Positions 52,943 to 63,939 of a stretch of 64,000 nucleotides of DNA are shown here, in pieces. The translations under genes were made by a program, and so were the position numbers. Source of the stretch: CAMLIZ01 sp040758375 (GTDB lineage: Bacteria > Pseudomonadota > Gammaproteobacteria > Burkholderiales > Burkholderiaceae_C); contig JBFLWE010000012.1 of the NCBI GenBank assembly GCA_040758375.1, forward strand, positions 20,629 to 84,628, written 5' to 3'. Every line of letters begins with the position of its first letter. Position 1 is the first letter of the stretch. The notes under the pieces are model-generated. The model did not search any database. It was not told where the DNA came from and saw only the letters and a list, made by a program, of their open reading frames with translations.

Positions 52943-52965
52943 GCGAAATGTCCATCGGCCGTACG

Positions 52966-55008
<2,043 letters not shown>

Positions 55009-55197
55009 GAAGGGCGAGCCCCTTGCGGCGCAGCCGCAAGGTTTTGTAACGCATGCTAGGGACGACCGTGACCGTCGGCAACCAAGCAATGCACGGCGTG
55101 GCGAGCGCTCAGCCCCTTTTCTTGACGAAACGCAAAGCCGGCGCGGCAGCCCGGCACACGCGCCGATAATCCGCGCGCTCCGGGTCTGCCTTGTTGC

Positions 55198-57564
55198 ATG
55201 CGCGAATCCCTTTCACGTCTTTTGGCCGGCGTGCGCCAACGCCTGCTGCAGGCCTCGTGGCCGATGCGCTTGCTGTGGCTGGGCGCCGCCAGCGTGGGCG
55301 CGGCGGTGCTGGTGCTCTCGGCGCTGGCAGCCTGGTACTACCCCCAGCTGCCTCCGCTGGACAAGGTGATCGACTACCAGCCCGCGCAGTCGCTGCAGGT
55401 GTTCACGCGCGACGGCGTCGAGCTGGGCCAGTTCGGCGCCGAGCGCCGGCAGTTCGTGCCGATCGACAAGATCCCGCCGTTGATGCGCAATGCGGTGCTG
55501 GCGGTGGAAGACTGGCGCTTCCACCAGCACCGCGGCATCGACCCCAAGGGCCTGCTGCGCGCCCTGCTGGCCAACCTCACGCCCGGCGGCATGCCGCAGG
55601 GCGCCTCCACGATCACGCAGCAGGTGGCGCGCACCTTCTTCCTGTCCACGCGCCGCACGCCGGAGCGCAAGCTCAAGGAGGCGATGCTGGCGCTGAAGAT
55701 CGAGCGCCAGCTCGGCAAGGACCAGATCCTCGAGCTGTACATGAACCAGATCTTCCTGGGCCAGCGCGCCTACGGCTTCGCCGCCGCAGCCCAGGTCTAC
55801 TTCGGCAAGACGCTGGACCAGCTCTCGGTGGCCGAGGCCGCCATGCTGGCCGGGCTGCCGCAGAACCCGGTGTACGCCAACCCGATCGCCAACTTCGACC
55901 GCGCGCGCCAGCGCCAGCTGATCGTGCTGCAGCGCATGCACGCGGTGGGCCTCATCGATGAGACGCAGCTCGTCGCGGCGCAGAACGAACCGCTGGAGAT
56001 CCGCTCGCCGCTGCAGCCGCCCATCCACGCCGAGCACGTGGCCGAAATGGCGCGCCAGGCGGTGCACGAACGCTGGGGCGACAAGGCCTACACGCAGGGC
56101 CTGCGCGTGTACACCTCCATCGTGTCGCAGGACCAGAAAGCCGCCTGGACCGCACTGCGCCGCGGCGTGCTGGCTTACGACCGCAAGCAGCCCTACCGCG
56201 GCCCCGAGGACCAGGAGGAACTGCCGCACAGCGCCTCGGAGTCCGACGAAGCCCAGGCCGCCACCCGGGCGCTGAAAGACCACCGCGACGACGAAGACCT
56301 GCGCGTGGCCCTGGTCACCGAGGCCGGCCCCAAGGAGGTGACGGCGCGGCTGGCCACCGGCGAGCAGGTGACGCTCGACGCCGACAGCCTGCGCTGGGCG
56401 CAGCGCGCGCTCTCGGCGCGCGCGCCGCAGGCGCTGGCGCTGCGCCGCGGCTCGGTGATCCGCGTGATGCAGCGGCCCGCGGGCAGGGGCCGCATGCAAT
56501 GGAGCCTGGTGCAGTGGCCCGAGGTGCAGGCCGCCTTCGTGTCGCTCGACGCCGACACCGGCCGCGTGCGCGCCCTGGTGGGCGGCTTCGATTTCCGGCG
56601 CGCGCAGTTCAACCATGCCACGCAGGCCTGGCGCCAGCCCGGCTCGAGCTTCAAGCCGTTCCTGTACTCGGCCGCGCTGGAGCGCGGCGTGATGCCGGCC
56701 ACGCTGGTCAACGACGCGCCCTTCGTCGAAGGCGACTGGGCGCCGCAGAACTCCGACGGCGACTTCGACGGCCCGATCACGCTGCGCCAGGCGCTGGCGC
56801 GCTCGAAAAACATGGTGAGCATCCGGCTGCTGCAGCACATCGGCGTGCCGGCCGCGCTGCAATGGGCGGGACGCTTCGGCTTCGACGCCACCAAGCACCC
56901 CGGCAACCTCACGCTGGCGCTGGGTGCCGGCAGCACCACACCGCTGCAGCTGGCCTCGGCCTATGCGGTGTTTGCCAACGGCGGCCGGCGCGTCGCCCCG
57001 CTGCTCATCGAGCGCATCACCGACGCGCAAGGCACCGTGCTGTACGAGGCGCTGCCGGCGCCGGCCGGCGGCGGCGAGCGCGTGCTGCCGGCACGCAACG
57101 CCTTCGTGATGCAGAGCCTGCTGCAGGAGGTGACGCGCAGCGGCACCGCGGCGCGCGCGCAACAAGCGCTCAAGCGCCCCGATCTTTACGGCAAGACCGG
57201 CACCACCAACGACGCCGTCGATGCCTGGTTCGCCGGCTTCCAGCCCGAGCTGGTGGCGGTGGCCTGGCTGGGCTACGACACCCCGCGCAGCCTGGGCCAG
57301 CGGGAATCCGGCGGCGGACTCGCGCTGCCGATCTGGATCGACTACATGGCCCGCGTGCTGCCCGGCCTGCCGGTGCAGGAGGCGCTGCCGCCCGAAGGCG
57401 TGCTGCGCGCCGGCTTCAACGGCGTGGAGGACTGGATCTACGCCGACCTGCCGGCCGACGCGCTGGTGGACCGCATCGACGTGGAGGAGCCCTGGCCGCC
57501 GGAGGAGCCGGCCTCGGCGGCTTCGGCCGCCTCGGTACCCGACCCGGCGCCCGAAGCTCGGTAG
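55198..57564 (+). CDS. mrcA: Penicillin-binding protein 1A (bifunctional peptidoglycan synthase)
   Basis: A 788-residue membrane-anchored class A penicillin-binding protein. One N-terminal helix (residues 25-47) is followed by the glycosyltransferase 51 domain: catalytic Glu104 in VEDWRFHQHRGID and GASTITQQVARTFFLS. After an OB-like insert, the transpeptidase domain has SSFK (nucleophile Ser483), SKN and KTGTT (Lys666). It polymerises glycan chains and cross-links peptides in the periplasm. It is divergent from the histidine kinase and alone in its transcript. Confidence 0.95.
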   Translation: MRESLSRLLAGVRQRLLQASWPMRLLWLGAASVGAAVLVLSALAAWYYPQLPPLDKVIDYQPAQSLQVFTRDGVELGQFGAERRQFVPIDKIPPLMRNAVLAVEDWRFHQHRGIDPKGLLRALLANLTPGGMPQGASTITQQVARTFFLSTRRTPERKLKEAMLALKIERQLGKDQILELYMNQIFLGQRAYGFAAAAQVYFGKTLDQLSVAEAAMLAGLPQNPVYANPIANFDRARQRQLIVLQRMHAVGLIDETQLVAAQNEPLEIRSPLQPPIHAEHVAEMARQAVHERWGDKAYTQGLRVYTSIVSQDQKAAWTALRRGVLAYDRKQPYRGPEDQEELPHSASESDEAQAATRALKDHRDDEDLRVALVTEAGPKEVTARLATGEQVTLDADSLRWAQRALSARAPQALALRRGSVIRVMQRPAGRGRMQWSLVQWPEVQAAFVSLDADTGRVRALVGGFDFRRAQFNHATQAWRQPGSSFKPFLYSAALERGVMPATLVNDAPFVEGDWAPQNSDGDFDGPITLRQALARSKNMVSIRLLQHIGVPAALQWAGRFGFDATKHPGNLTLALGAGSTTPLQLASAYAVFANGGRRVAPLLIERITDAQGTVLYEALPAPAGGGERVLPARNAFVMQSLLQEVTRSGTAARAQQALKRPDLYGKTGTTNDAVDAWFAGFQPELVAVAWLGYDTPRSLGQRESGGGLALPIWIDYMARVLPGLPVQEALPPEGVLRAGFNGVEDWIYADLPADALVDRIDVEEPWPPEEPASAASAASVPDPAPEAR

Positions 57565-57645
57565 CGCCCGGATACAAACGGCCCCGGGTGACTCCCGACA
57601 CCTACGGCCCGCCGATGGCTCGGCGACCGGCGCCGACCGAACGAA

Positions 57646-59766
57646 TCAGCCCACCTCTGCCTGCACAGCCGGCGGCAATGCGCGGGCAACCTCGGTCACA
57701 GTGCCGTCGCGAACCTGAACGACGCGCTGTGCACCGGCGATCGTCTCGGGCCGATGCGCGATGATCAGCCGCGTCAGCACCATCCTGGACAGCTCAGCGG
57801 CGACTGCCCGCTCGTTCTGCAAGTCGAGGTGACTCGTGGCTTCATCCAGCACGAGCACCCTGGGTTGCTTGTACAGCGCCCGTGCCAGCAGCAGCCGCTG
57901 CTTCTGCCCGCCGGACAACCCGCTGCCCAGATCGCCTACGAGGGTTTGGTAACCCATGGGCATGCGGCACACGTCGTCGTGCAGTTGTGCGATCCGCGCG
58001 CAACCCTCGATCCGCTGGAGATCGGGGCGGGCATCGAAGAATGCGATGTTGTCGGCGATCGAGCCGGTGAGCAAAGCGTCTTCCTGCATCACGGTGCCGA
58101 CCTGCTGACGAAAGTTCTGAATGCCCAGTTGGCGCACCGGCATGTTCCCGAACCGCACTTCGCCTTCGCTGGGCTCCAGCAGCCCGAGCGCCAGCTTCAG
58201 CAGCGTCGTCTTGCCTGAGCCCGATGGGCCGGTGACGGCCACGCTTTCGCCGGCTTCGATGCGCAGGTTGGTGTTGCGCAAAATCCACGGTTCGCCTTCT
58301 GCGTAGCGAAAGCTGACGTTGCGCAGTTCGAGACTGGGGGGCAAGTGCAACAGGTCGCTGGCCGGCACCTCGTCGCGCTCAGGTGGCGTCAGGGCGATAT
58401 CTGCAAGCCGCTCTGCGTGCAGGCCAAGCATCTTCAGCTGTACGGCGTAGTCGATCAGCGCCGACACGCGGCCCGTGAACTGCCCCTTGTAGCTCAGGTA
58501 GGCGAAGAGCATACCGACAGTCATCGCCGTGCCGGCACCCTTCTGCGCCGCCACGATCTGGCCCGCGCCCAGCCACAGCACGACGAGGTTCTCCAGGCCA
58601 AAAACGAAGGTGTTCGCCGTTGCGAACACGATGCTCATCCGCGATGTCCGGATGTCGCGGTTCTGCACATCGACCACGAGGTTCTGCCATCGGGCGCGAC
58701 GATCCTCTTCGCGACCGAACAGCTTCAATGGCGTGATCGCGCGCAGCGTCTCCAGGAAGTGCGAGTTCTCTCTGGCACCGATCACCAACCGCTCGGCGGC
58801 AGCCTCACGAAACGGACGGTAGAACGCCCAGCGCAGCACACCATAGGCAGCGACAGCGGCAATCGTAACCAGACTAAGCAGGGGTGCATACACCACCATC
58901 ATCGCCAGCGCGGCGAGCGTCATGACCCCGTCAAGCACAGCCTCGATCACCGCAGTGGTCAGCGTGTTCTGAATGGCGCCCACAGCGCCGAAGCGCGACG
59001 TGATGTCGCCGAGGTGACGCTTCTCAAAGAACGCGACGGGCAAGCGCACGAGGTGCGCGAAGACGTTGCCGGACCATTGGAGCCCAAGGGTCTGCCCCAG
59101 CACCATAACCATCCACGATCGCGCCAGGCCCACGGCCGTCTGCACGATCAGCAGCAAGCCGAATCCCATCACCAGGACGGCGAGCAGGTCAGTGTCGCCT
59201 GATGTGAGCACGTCGTCCACCACCAGCTGGTTCAGCAGCGGCGCGACGATCGCGAAGAGTTCGAGCACCGCCGCCAGCAGGAAGATCTGCAGCAGCGCCT
59301 TTCGCACGCCGAAGACCTTGCCGGTCAGCGCGCTTAGTGACACACGGGGCGGCTCGGCTTGCGGTTTGAAGTCGGCGTTGGGGCAAAGCTCCAGCGCCAC
59401 GCCAGTAAAGCTGCGCGAAACCTCCGCCGAGGACAGCCGCCGTTCGCCGACGGCCGGATCCAAGATCAGCAGCGAACGGCCTGCGTTGATCACCTTCTTC
59501 AGCACGACGAAGTGGTTGAGCTCCCAATGCAAGATGCAAGGCGTTTGAAGATCGCGCAGTTCTTCCAGCTCCAACCTCAAAGGCCTGCAGGAGAAACCCA
59601 GCGTTGCCGCGTGGGCGATAAGCTGCTGCAGGTTCGAGCCCTTCAGGCTGAGAGGAAAACGCCGGCGCAGCTCAGCCATGTCGTGATACTGCCCATGCGC
59701 CGATGCCACCATCGCCAAGCAGGCCAAGCCGCACTCGCTCCCCTCGGATTGCAGAATCGTCTTCAT
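57646..59766 (-). CDS. C39 peptidase-containing ABC exporter (PCAT)
   Basis: A 706-residue fusion of an N-terminal C39 cysteine peptidase, a six-helix exporter domain and an ATPase domain. The peptidase triad is complete: Cys12 in SEGSECG, His85 in ELNHFVVL and Asp103 in LDPAVG. The ATPase has GPSGSGKTT, LSGGQKQR and LVLDEATSHLD. Such exporters cut a double-glycine leader from a peptide and export the product. The start at 59766 gives the ATGA overlap seen throughout this operon (59772 is an alternative). It is the last gene of the operon; its peptide substrate is not evident in the window. Confidence 0.92.
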   Translation of the reverse strand: MKTILQSEGSECGLACLAMVASAHGQYHDMAELRRRFPLSLKGSNLQQLIAHAATLGFSCRPLRLELEELRDLQTPCILHWELNHFVVLKKVINAGRSLLILDPAVGERRLSSAEVSRSFTGVALELCPNADFKPQAEPPRVSLSALTGKVFGVRKALLQIFLLAAVLELFAIVAPLLNQLVVDDVLTSGDTDLLAVLVMGFGLLLIVQTAVGLARSWMVMVLGQTLGLQWSGNVFAHLVRLPVAFFEKRHLGDITSRFGAVGAIQNTLTTAVIEAVLDGVMTLAALAMMVVYAPLLSLVTIAAVAAYGVLRWAFYRPFREAAAERLVIGARENSHFLETLRAITPLKLFGREEDRRARWQNLVVDVQNRDIRTSRMSIVFATANTFVFGLENLVVLWLGAGQIVAAQKGAGTAMTVGMLFAYLSYKGQFTGRVSALIDYAVQLKMLGLHAERLADIALTPPERDEVPASDLLHLPPSLELRNVSFRYAEGEPWILRNTNLRIEAGESVAVTGPSGSGKTTLLKLALGLLEPSEGEVRFGNMPVRQLGIQNFRQQVGTVMQEDALLTGSIADNIAFFDARPDLQRIEGCARIAQLHDDVCRMPMGYQTLVGDLGSGLSGGQKQRLLLARALYKQPRVLVLDEATSHLDLQNERAVAAELSRMVLTRLIIAHRPETIAGAQRVVQVRDGTVTEVARALPPAVQAEVG

Positions 59767-61469
59767 GCCCATTCAGTCTGGCGATGGAGCGACACAGCGC
59801 CCGTGAAATCCGGGCGCGCTCCGTCGGCGAAGCGCACGCGAGTCGGCGTGCTCTCGGCCACACGATGGGGTTGGGCGCTCGAGCCGCCGGAATACTCATC
59901 GAAAGCCAGCAGCGAACCGTCTCCCGGATCGCGGCAAAGCACGAAGGAGTGCCCTCCGCTTACGGCGAAGCCGACCGGCAGCGCTTGTCCGAGTTCGCAT
60001 GCGGTGTCGCGCCGGTTCGTGGCCACCCACTGGTCGATAAACGCCTCGATGCGTTGCCGGTCTGGCGTCTTTCCTTCGCTGGTGCGATCCAGCGCTTCGA
60101 AGATCGCTGCCTTGGCCTCCTGCCTATACAGTGCCGGCCGGGTGCGGGAAATCGCATGGCAGCGCTGCGCACAGGCTTCGCGCTCGTCCGGCGGCACGGC
60201 GGCCTCGAGCAGGCTGTGCAGCGTGCGCAAGTGCTCCGGCGGCTGCGGACGCCACACTGAGGCTACGTCCCAGGCCAGCCGCTGCGACGGCGTGCGCTCG
60301 ACCATGTCGATGCGCTCGCGTTCGAAGTGCGCGACCAATTGGACCAACGAGCGCCACCAGAGCGCCAGCTCGGCGCCGTGGCTCACGCTACCCGCCCTGT
60401 CCCGATCGAGCCCCAGCATCCTGGCCGTCTCGAACACAACTGCCCGCCGGAACTCCTGCTCCACCGCCGCGCACAGCGCCTCGACGCGCGCAGGCGAGCC
60501 GAGGCTCGCATCGAGATGGCGGCCAAAAAAATAGGCACTCGAACGGATCAGTCGCGGCAGGAGCCGCACGTGTCCGGCGAACGGCTGGCGGCCCATCATC
60601 ACCGCTGCATCGGCCCATGACGGCAGCGCCGACATCGCGCCGAAGTCCAGGAGGCGGCCATCCATGCAGACGTTGGAGACGGTGCTGCTCGCATGCGACA
60701 GCCGATGCACATAGCCGTAGGCCAGTTGGTGCGCCCACCGCTTGAAAAGCGCCTCGTACGCCCGGGCCAGAGTGTCCGCACCGTACAACGCAGCGGTGGC
60801 CTCGAAGAGCCACTCGACGCGGCGTGCATCACGCGCGCCATCCCTCGGGTCTTCGCACACAAAGCTGGACCGCAGATAGTGGGCTGGCCGCACGAAAGGC
60901 GGCCGCACCACGAGCACCCGCCGCTCCACGTCTGTGCGGTCGGGAAAGTGGAACACCCGGTGCTCGCCAGTGTCGATGAGAGCAAGAATGGGTACTGCGC
61001 TATATGGAAACTCAGCGCGCACAATCTCCGTGAAGATCACGTCGCGCACCGACTCTTCCAGGTAGGCACCGCCGGAGGCGTGCGACAGGTCGGTGTGGAG
61101 ACTGACCAATGGCGTGCGGCCCAATCCCTTGACGTGGTATCCGTTGAGGAACGCCGCCCTGCCGCTGCCGCCGTTCAGTCCGATGCCCACACCGCCGTAC
61201 CGATCGGCATAGGCACGTGCCCGCGAAAGCCCTCGCGCTGTGGCATCTGTGCTGCAGCGCTGGAAGGCGCATTGCTGAAGCAGGTGGCCTTCATAACGCG
61301 CGAGGTCTGAACCGAGGCGCGCGAACGACGGGTCCCGCACGGCCACTTGCCTGTTCAGCCAGAGGACGCGTGCCGCCGGCAGCGCCTCCACGTCCAGCGG
61401 CACGCACGCTACCTCGTGCTCGAAAAGCCTCGACACAGCGGCGGCATCCGGCCAGAACCAAGGGATCAT
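59763..61469 (-). CDS. SelO-like pseudokinase-fold protein
   Basis: A 568-residue cytoplasmic protein I read as a divergent SelO/YdiU-type protein. SelO enzymes transfer AMP from ATP to protein hydroxyls. Matching features, in order: YHVKGLGRTPL with Lys114, SGGAYLEESVRDVIFTEI with Glu139, VSNVCMDGRLLDFGAMS with Asn266 and Asp275 as the metal-binding pair. The overall identity to true SelO looks low and the first 100 residues are unlike it. It overlaps both the HlyC-like gene and the exporter gene by four bases, so it probably modifies the exported peptide or a partner. A nucleotide-transfer role is inference. Confidence 0.68.
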   Translation of the reverse strand: MIPWFWPDAAAVSRLFEHEVACVPLDVEALPAARVLWLNRQVAVRDPSFARLGSDLARYEGHLLQQCAFQRCSTDATARGLSRARAYADRYGGVGIGLNGGSGRAAFLNGYHVKGLGRTPLVSLHTDLSHASGGAYLEESVRDVIFTEIVRAEFPYSAVPILALIDTGEHRVFHFPDRTDVERRVLVVRPPFVRPAHYLRSSFVCEDPRDGARDARRVEWLFEATAALYGADTLARAYEALFKRWAHQLAYGYVHRLSHASSTVSNVCMDGRLLDFGAMSALPSWADAAVMMGRQPFAGHVRLLPRLIRSSAYFFGRHLDASLGSPARVEALCAAVEQEFRRAVVFETARMLGLDRDRAGSVSHGAELALWWRSLVQLVAHFERERIDMVERTPSQRLAWDVASVWRPQPPEHLRTLHSLLEAAVPPDEREACAQRCHAISRTRPALYRQEAKAAIFEALDRTSEGKTPDRQRIEAFIDQWVATNRRDTACELGQALPVGFAVSGGHSFVLCRDPGDGSLLAFDEYSGGSSAQPHRVAESTPTRVRFADGARPDFTGAVSLHRQTEWA

Positions 61470-62482
61470 CGGTTGATCCCCTGAGGCAGAACTTCATCCA
61501 GCACGCGCAGCAACTCCGCCGGCTCGGACCGGGACACTTGCTGCACGCGCGCCGCGGGACCGGGCCTGTAGAACAGCAGCTCGCGTTCCTCAGGGAACAG
61601 GCGGTGCAACAGGTCATGGACGAGCTCGTTCCGCACTTCCTCCACAGCCAAGACCTCCCAGATACAAAGGCGTGTTCCTTCGTTCCATTCGCAACGGTGC
61701 GCCTGTTCCAACGGATGAGCGTTCAGACGACGCAAGGTGCGCTCGGACAGCCAAGCCCATGTAAGCAGGCCGCCAGGGCTGCCATCGGCGCAGGCGTACA
61801 CGCGAATCTGCCGCAAGCTCACCAGCGTGCTCAGGCGCCCGGGCTCTTTCCACAGCGGCGAGCCCGCGGCGCCCCCGCCGCGGTGCAAAGCTTCGATGCA
61901 ACGTCCGACCTCTAGTCTGAGCATCAGCGTTTCGTGCATCGGGTGCAGCAGCACCGGGTTGTCCACGAGGCGGCCCGCTGCCTGGCTCCACAATCCGTCT
62001 CCGCCTGCCGTAAATGAGGTTCGATCAGCCCGACTGAGCTGCTTCACGAGCCGGCGCTGGGCACGGAAGCGGAAGTACGTGACATGCGCCTGCGCGGCGA
62101 ACACGACGTCGCGCAGGTGCGCGAGAACAGCAGGAAGACTACCCTCGTGGGCAAAGAAGTCGATGACCCAAGCATGCTCGCCGCCCTGCCAGTTCGCATT
62201 GATCACCGCGGCCGGCCCGTGCCTTTGCAGCGCAAGGTGAACGCGATGATCGACGTGGGCCCACGACACATACGAGACGGCGCGTGCATAGCGGTCGAAG
62301 AACAACCTGCAGCGCCCGGCCCGTAGCGCGGCAAGGATGCGCGGAAGGTGGGAACCAATGTGTGCGCCGTAGCGCAGCTCGAGGAAGCGCGCGGCCACGC
62401 CAAGGCTCAAGCTGTGTAACGATGCGGGATCACAAGGCAGGCCGAGTTGGCTGGCGGCAGTCGGCAAGGCACACAACATCAT
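61466..62482 (-). CDS. Tandem HlyC-like acyltransferase
   Basis: A 338-residue protein with two HlyC-like (toxin-activating lysine acyltransferase) units. Unit 1 (about residues 35-150) has GSHLPRIL with the candidate catalytic His45, the strand VSYVSWAHVD, and NWQGGEHAWVIDFFA with Asp108; the spacing resembles that of His23 and Asp92 in HlyC. Unit 2 (about 180-320) repeats the pattern (MHETLMLRL, LLTWAWLSERTL, EWNEGTRLCIWEVLA) but has Glu276 in place of Asp, so it may be structural. HlyC enzymes acylate lysines of protoxins. The ATG at 62482 overlaps the upstream stop. Confidence 0.7.
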   Translation of the reverse strand: MMLCALPTAASQLGLPCDPASLHSLSLGVAARFLELRYGAHIGSHLPRILAALRAGRCRLFFDRYARAVSYVSWAHVDHRVHLALQRHGPAAVINANWQGGEHAWVIDFFAHEGSLPAVLAHLRDVVFAAQAHVTYFRFRAQRRLVKQLSRADRTSFTAGGDGLWSQAAGRLVDNPVLLHPMHETLMLRLEVGRCIEALHRGGGAAGSPLWKEPGRLSTLVSLRQIRVYACADGSPGGLLTWAWLSERTLRRLNAHPLEQAHRCEWNEGTRLCIWEVLAVEEVRNELVHDLLHRLFPEERELLFYRPGPAARVQQVSRSEPAELLRVLDEVLPQGINR

Positions 62483-62832
62483 GGCCGCTGCGCGGGCGCG
62501 CTCCGCAGCAAAGCCCAAAGAAAGTAGCCCCCCACGAAGGTTCCCACCGGAAGTTGGATCAACGCGAGCAGACTGGTGACAACAAGCCAGGCCCTCGCCA
62601 CGGCCGATCCCAGGAAGTCGCGAATGCCGGCGAGTGTTTGCACAAGCCCAATCCCACCGATGGTGGCGCCCAGGAAACCGCCGAAGGTTGCGGCGACCTG
62701 CTCGACATGCGGCTCGCTGTCCGCAAGTACTGCGATGCCGCCCATGAACGGCATGACGACTGCGATGACCAGCAGTGTCAGCGCCCCAGGGGCGGCATGG
62801 AGTGCGAAAACGGTCTTGATGTGGGTGTCCAT
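62479..62832 (-). CDS. Small four-helix membrane protein
   Basis: A 117-residue protein with three or four predicted membrane helices (near residues 10-36, 45-65, 75-100, 95-112) and no recognisable domain. The gene sits 18 bp after the TraB/GumN-family stop and overlaps the HlyC-like gene by ATGA. Small membrane proteins of this kind next to a peptide exporter are often immunity proteins; here that is only a contextual suggestion. There is no double-glycine leader, so it is unlikely to be the exported peptide. Confidence 0.65.
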   Translation of the reverse strand: MDTHIKTVFALHAAPGALTLLVIAVVMPFMGGIAVLADSEPHVEQVAATFGGFLGATIGGIGLVQTLAGIRDFLGSAVARAWLVVTSLLALIQLPVGTFVGGYFLWALLRSAPAQRP

Positions 62833-62850
62833 ATATGAGCAACTGCAAGG

Positions 62851-63939
62851 TCAGAACGAGAAAACGTCTTCCCACCAGCGGCGGCGCAACAACTTCTCCG
62901 GCAGGTCACCCTCGTCGCGTATCGGAACCACGCTGAATCCATCGCGCCTGAGCAGCGTCAGCAGACCCGGATAGACGTGCCCGCGATAACTTACATCCGC
63001 CAAATGCAGCACGCCGACAGCGACGAAGATGCGCCGGTGCTCGCGCATCGCGTTCTCGATCTGAGGGCGCCAAGCCAGAGTACGGTCGGGAATGCTCAAC
63101 TTGAAGTTTCCCGGGAGATCGCTCACTGCCAAGCCATAGCGCGCCAACACACCGACCTGAACAGGAAACCGGCAGGGTGAGTCACTTGCAATGCAGTTCA
63201 GCGTTCCCAACCATGCGCGCGCCACGTCCGGCCCGATGTTCACACTTTGACCCGCCTTCGCGTCGAGGAGGACGCGCAGCATTCCGATCGTCGAATCGAC
63301 TTTGGTAATGAGCACGTCTTCGCGCTGTTCGTCGGTAGCACCGCAATAGCGCGCCCGCACCGCCGCCACCGTGTCAAGACCCTTGAGTAGTGGCCGGCGC
63401 AACCGGGCCGCGGCCGCGTCGGCGGCGAGTTGTTGCCCCACGCCTGAATTGTCCGTGAGCTCGCTTTTCGTCGCAGCGAGCACCGGGCCGATCGTCCTGG
63501 CGACGAACGTCGGCAGATGCAGTGAAGTCAGGGCGTTCTTTGGGAACACTTCCCAATGCTGCATCCAATCGGGCACTTCGAAGCCAGCACTACGTGTCGC
63601 CTCGATCAGTTGAGCAAAGCGCCGCCTGACGCGCTCGCTTGGCGGTGCACCATCGTCCGTTTTACAAGGAGCGGCAAGGTTGTAGCCGAGATCGCTGTCG
63701 TTCTCCGGGCCGAAGTGCGCTTCGAGCAACGCGACGTCGGCAGCCTGGAAACTCGGTTTGACGATGCGTTGGTAGTACCTGTCGAACTCCTGAGTGGTGC
63801 GGAAGTGCGACTCGCCAACCAGTACAGCGGCGGCCTGCCCGCGCGTCACCAGCCACGCGCGCGGTGGCAAGTCACTGCTTCCAGAGGCGGCAGTGGTGCA
63901 ACACATCAGGTTCATGGCGAGCAACACGACCGTTCTCAT
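62851..63939 (-). CDS. TraB/GumN family protein
   Basis: A 362-residue exported protein: a signal peptide ending near residue 20 (a Cys pair in MCCTTA could be a lipid site) and the TraB/PrgY/GumN fold. The two signature sites are VLVGESHF with the conserved Glu and His near the N-terminus, and VAVGVLHLAD near the C-terminus. The family includes PrgY/TraB, which block pheromone peptides in enterococci, and many proteins proposed to be metal-dependent peptidases. It heads the five-gene operon, which fits a peptide-handling role. ATG at 63939 is preferred over a GTG at 63942. Confidence 0.87.
   Translation of the reverse strand: MRTVVLLAMNLMCCTTAASGSSDLPPRAWLVTRGQAAAVLVGESHFRTTQEFDRYYQRIVKPSFQAADVALLEAHFGPENDSDLGYNLAAPCKTDDGAPPSERVRRRFAQLIEATRSAGFEVPDWMQHWEVFPKNALTSLHLPTFVARTIGPVLAATKSELTDNSGVGQQLAADAAAARLRRPLLKGLDTVAAVRARYCGATDEQREDVLITKVDSTIGMLRVLLDAKAGQSVNIGPDVARAWLGTLNCIASDSPCRFPVQVGVLARYGLAVSDLPGNFKLSIPDRTLAWRPQIENAMREHRRIFVAVGVLHLADVSYRGHVYPGLLTLLRRDGFSVVPIRDEGDLPEKLLRRRWWEDVFSF

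Noticed and set aside
62479..62832. Precursor peptide of the C39 exporter
   Set aside because: The protein is a multi-helix membrane protein with no double-glycine leader after a short N-terminus.
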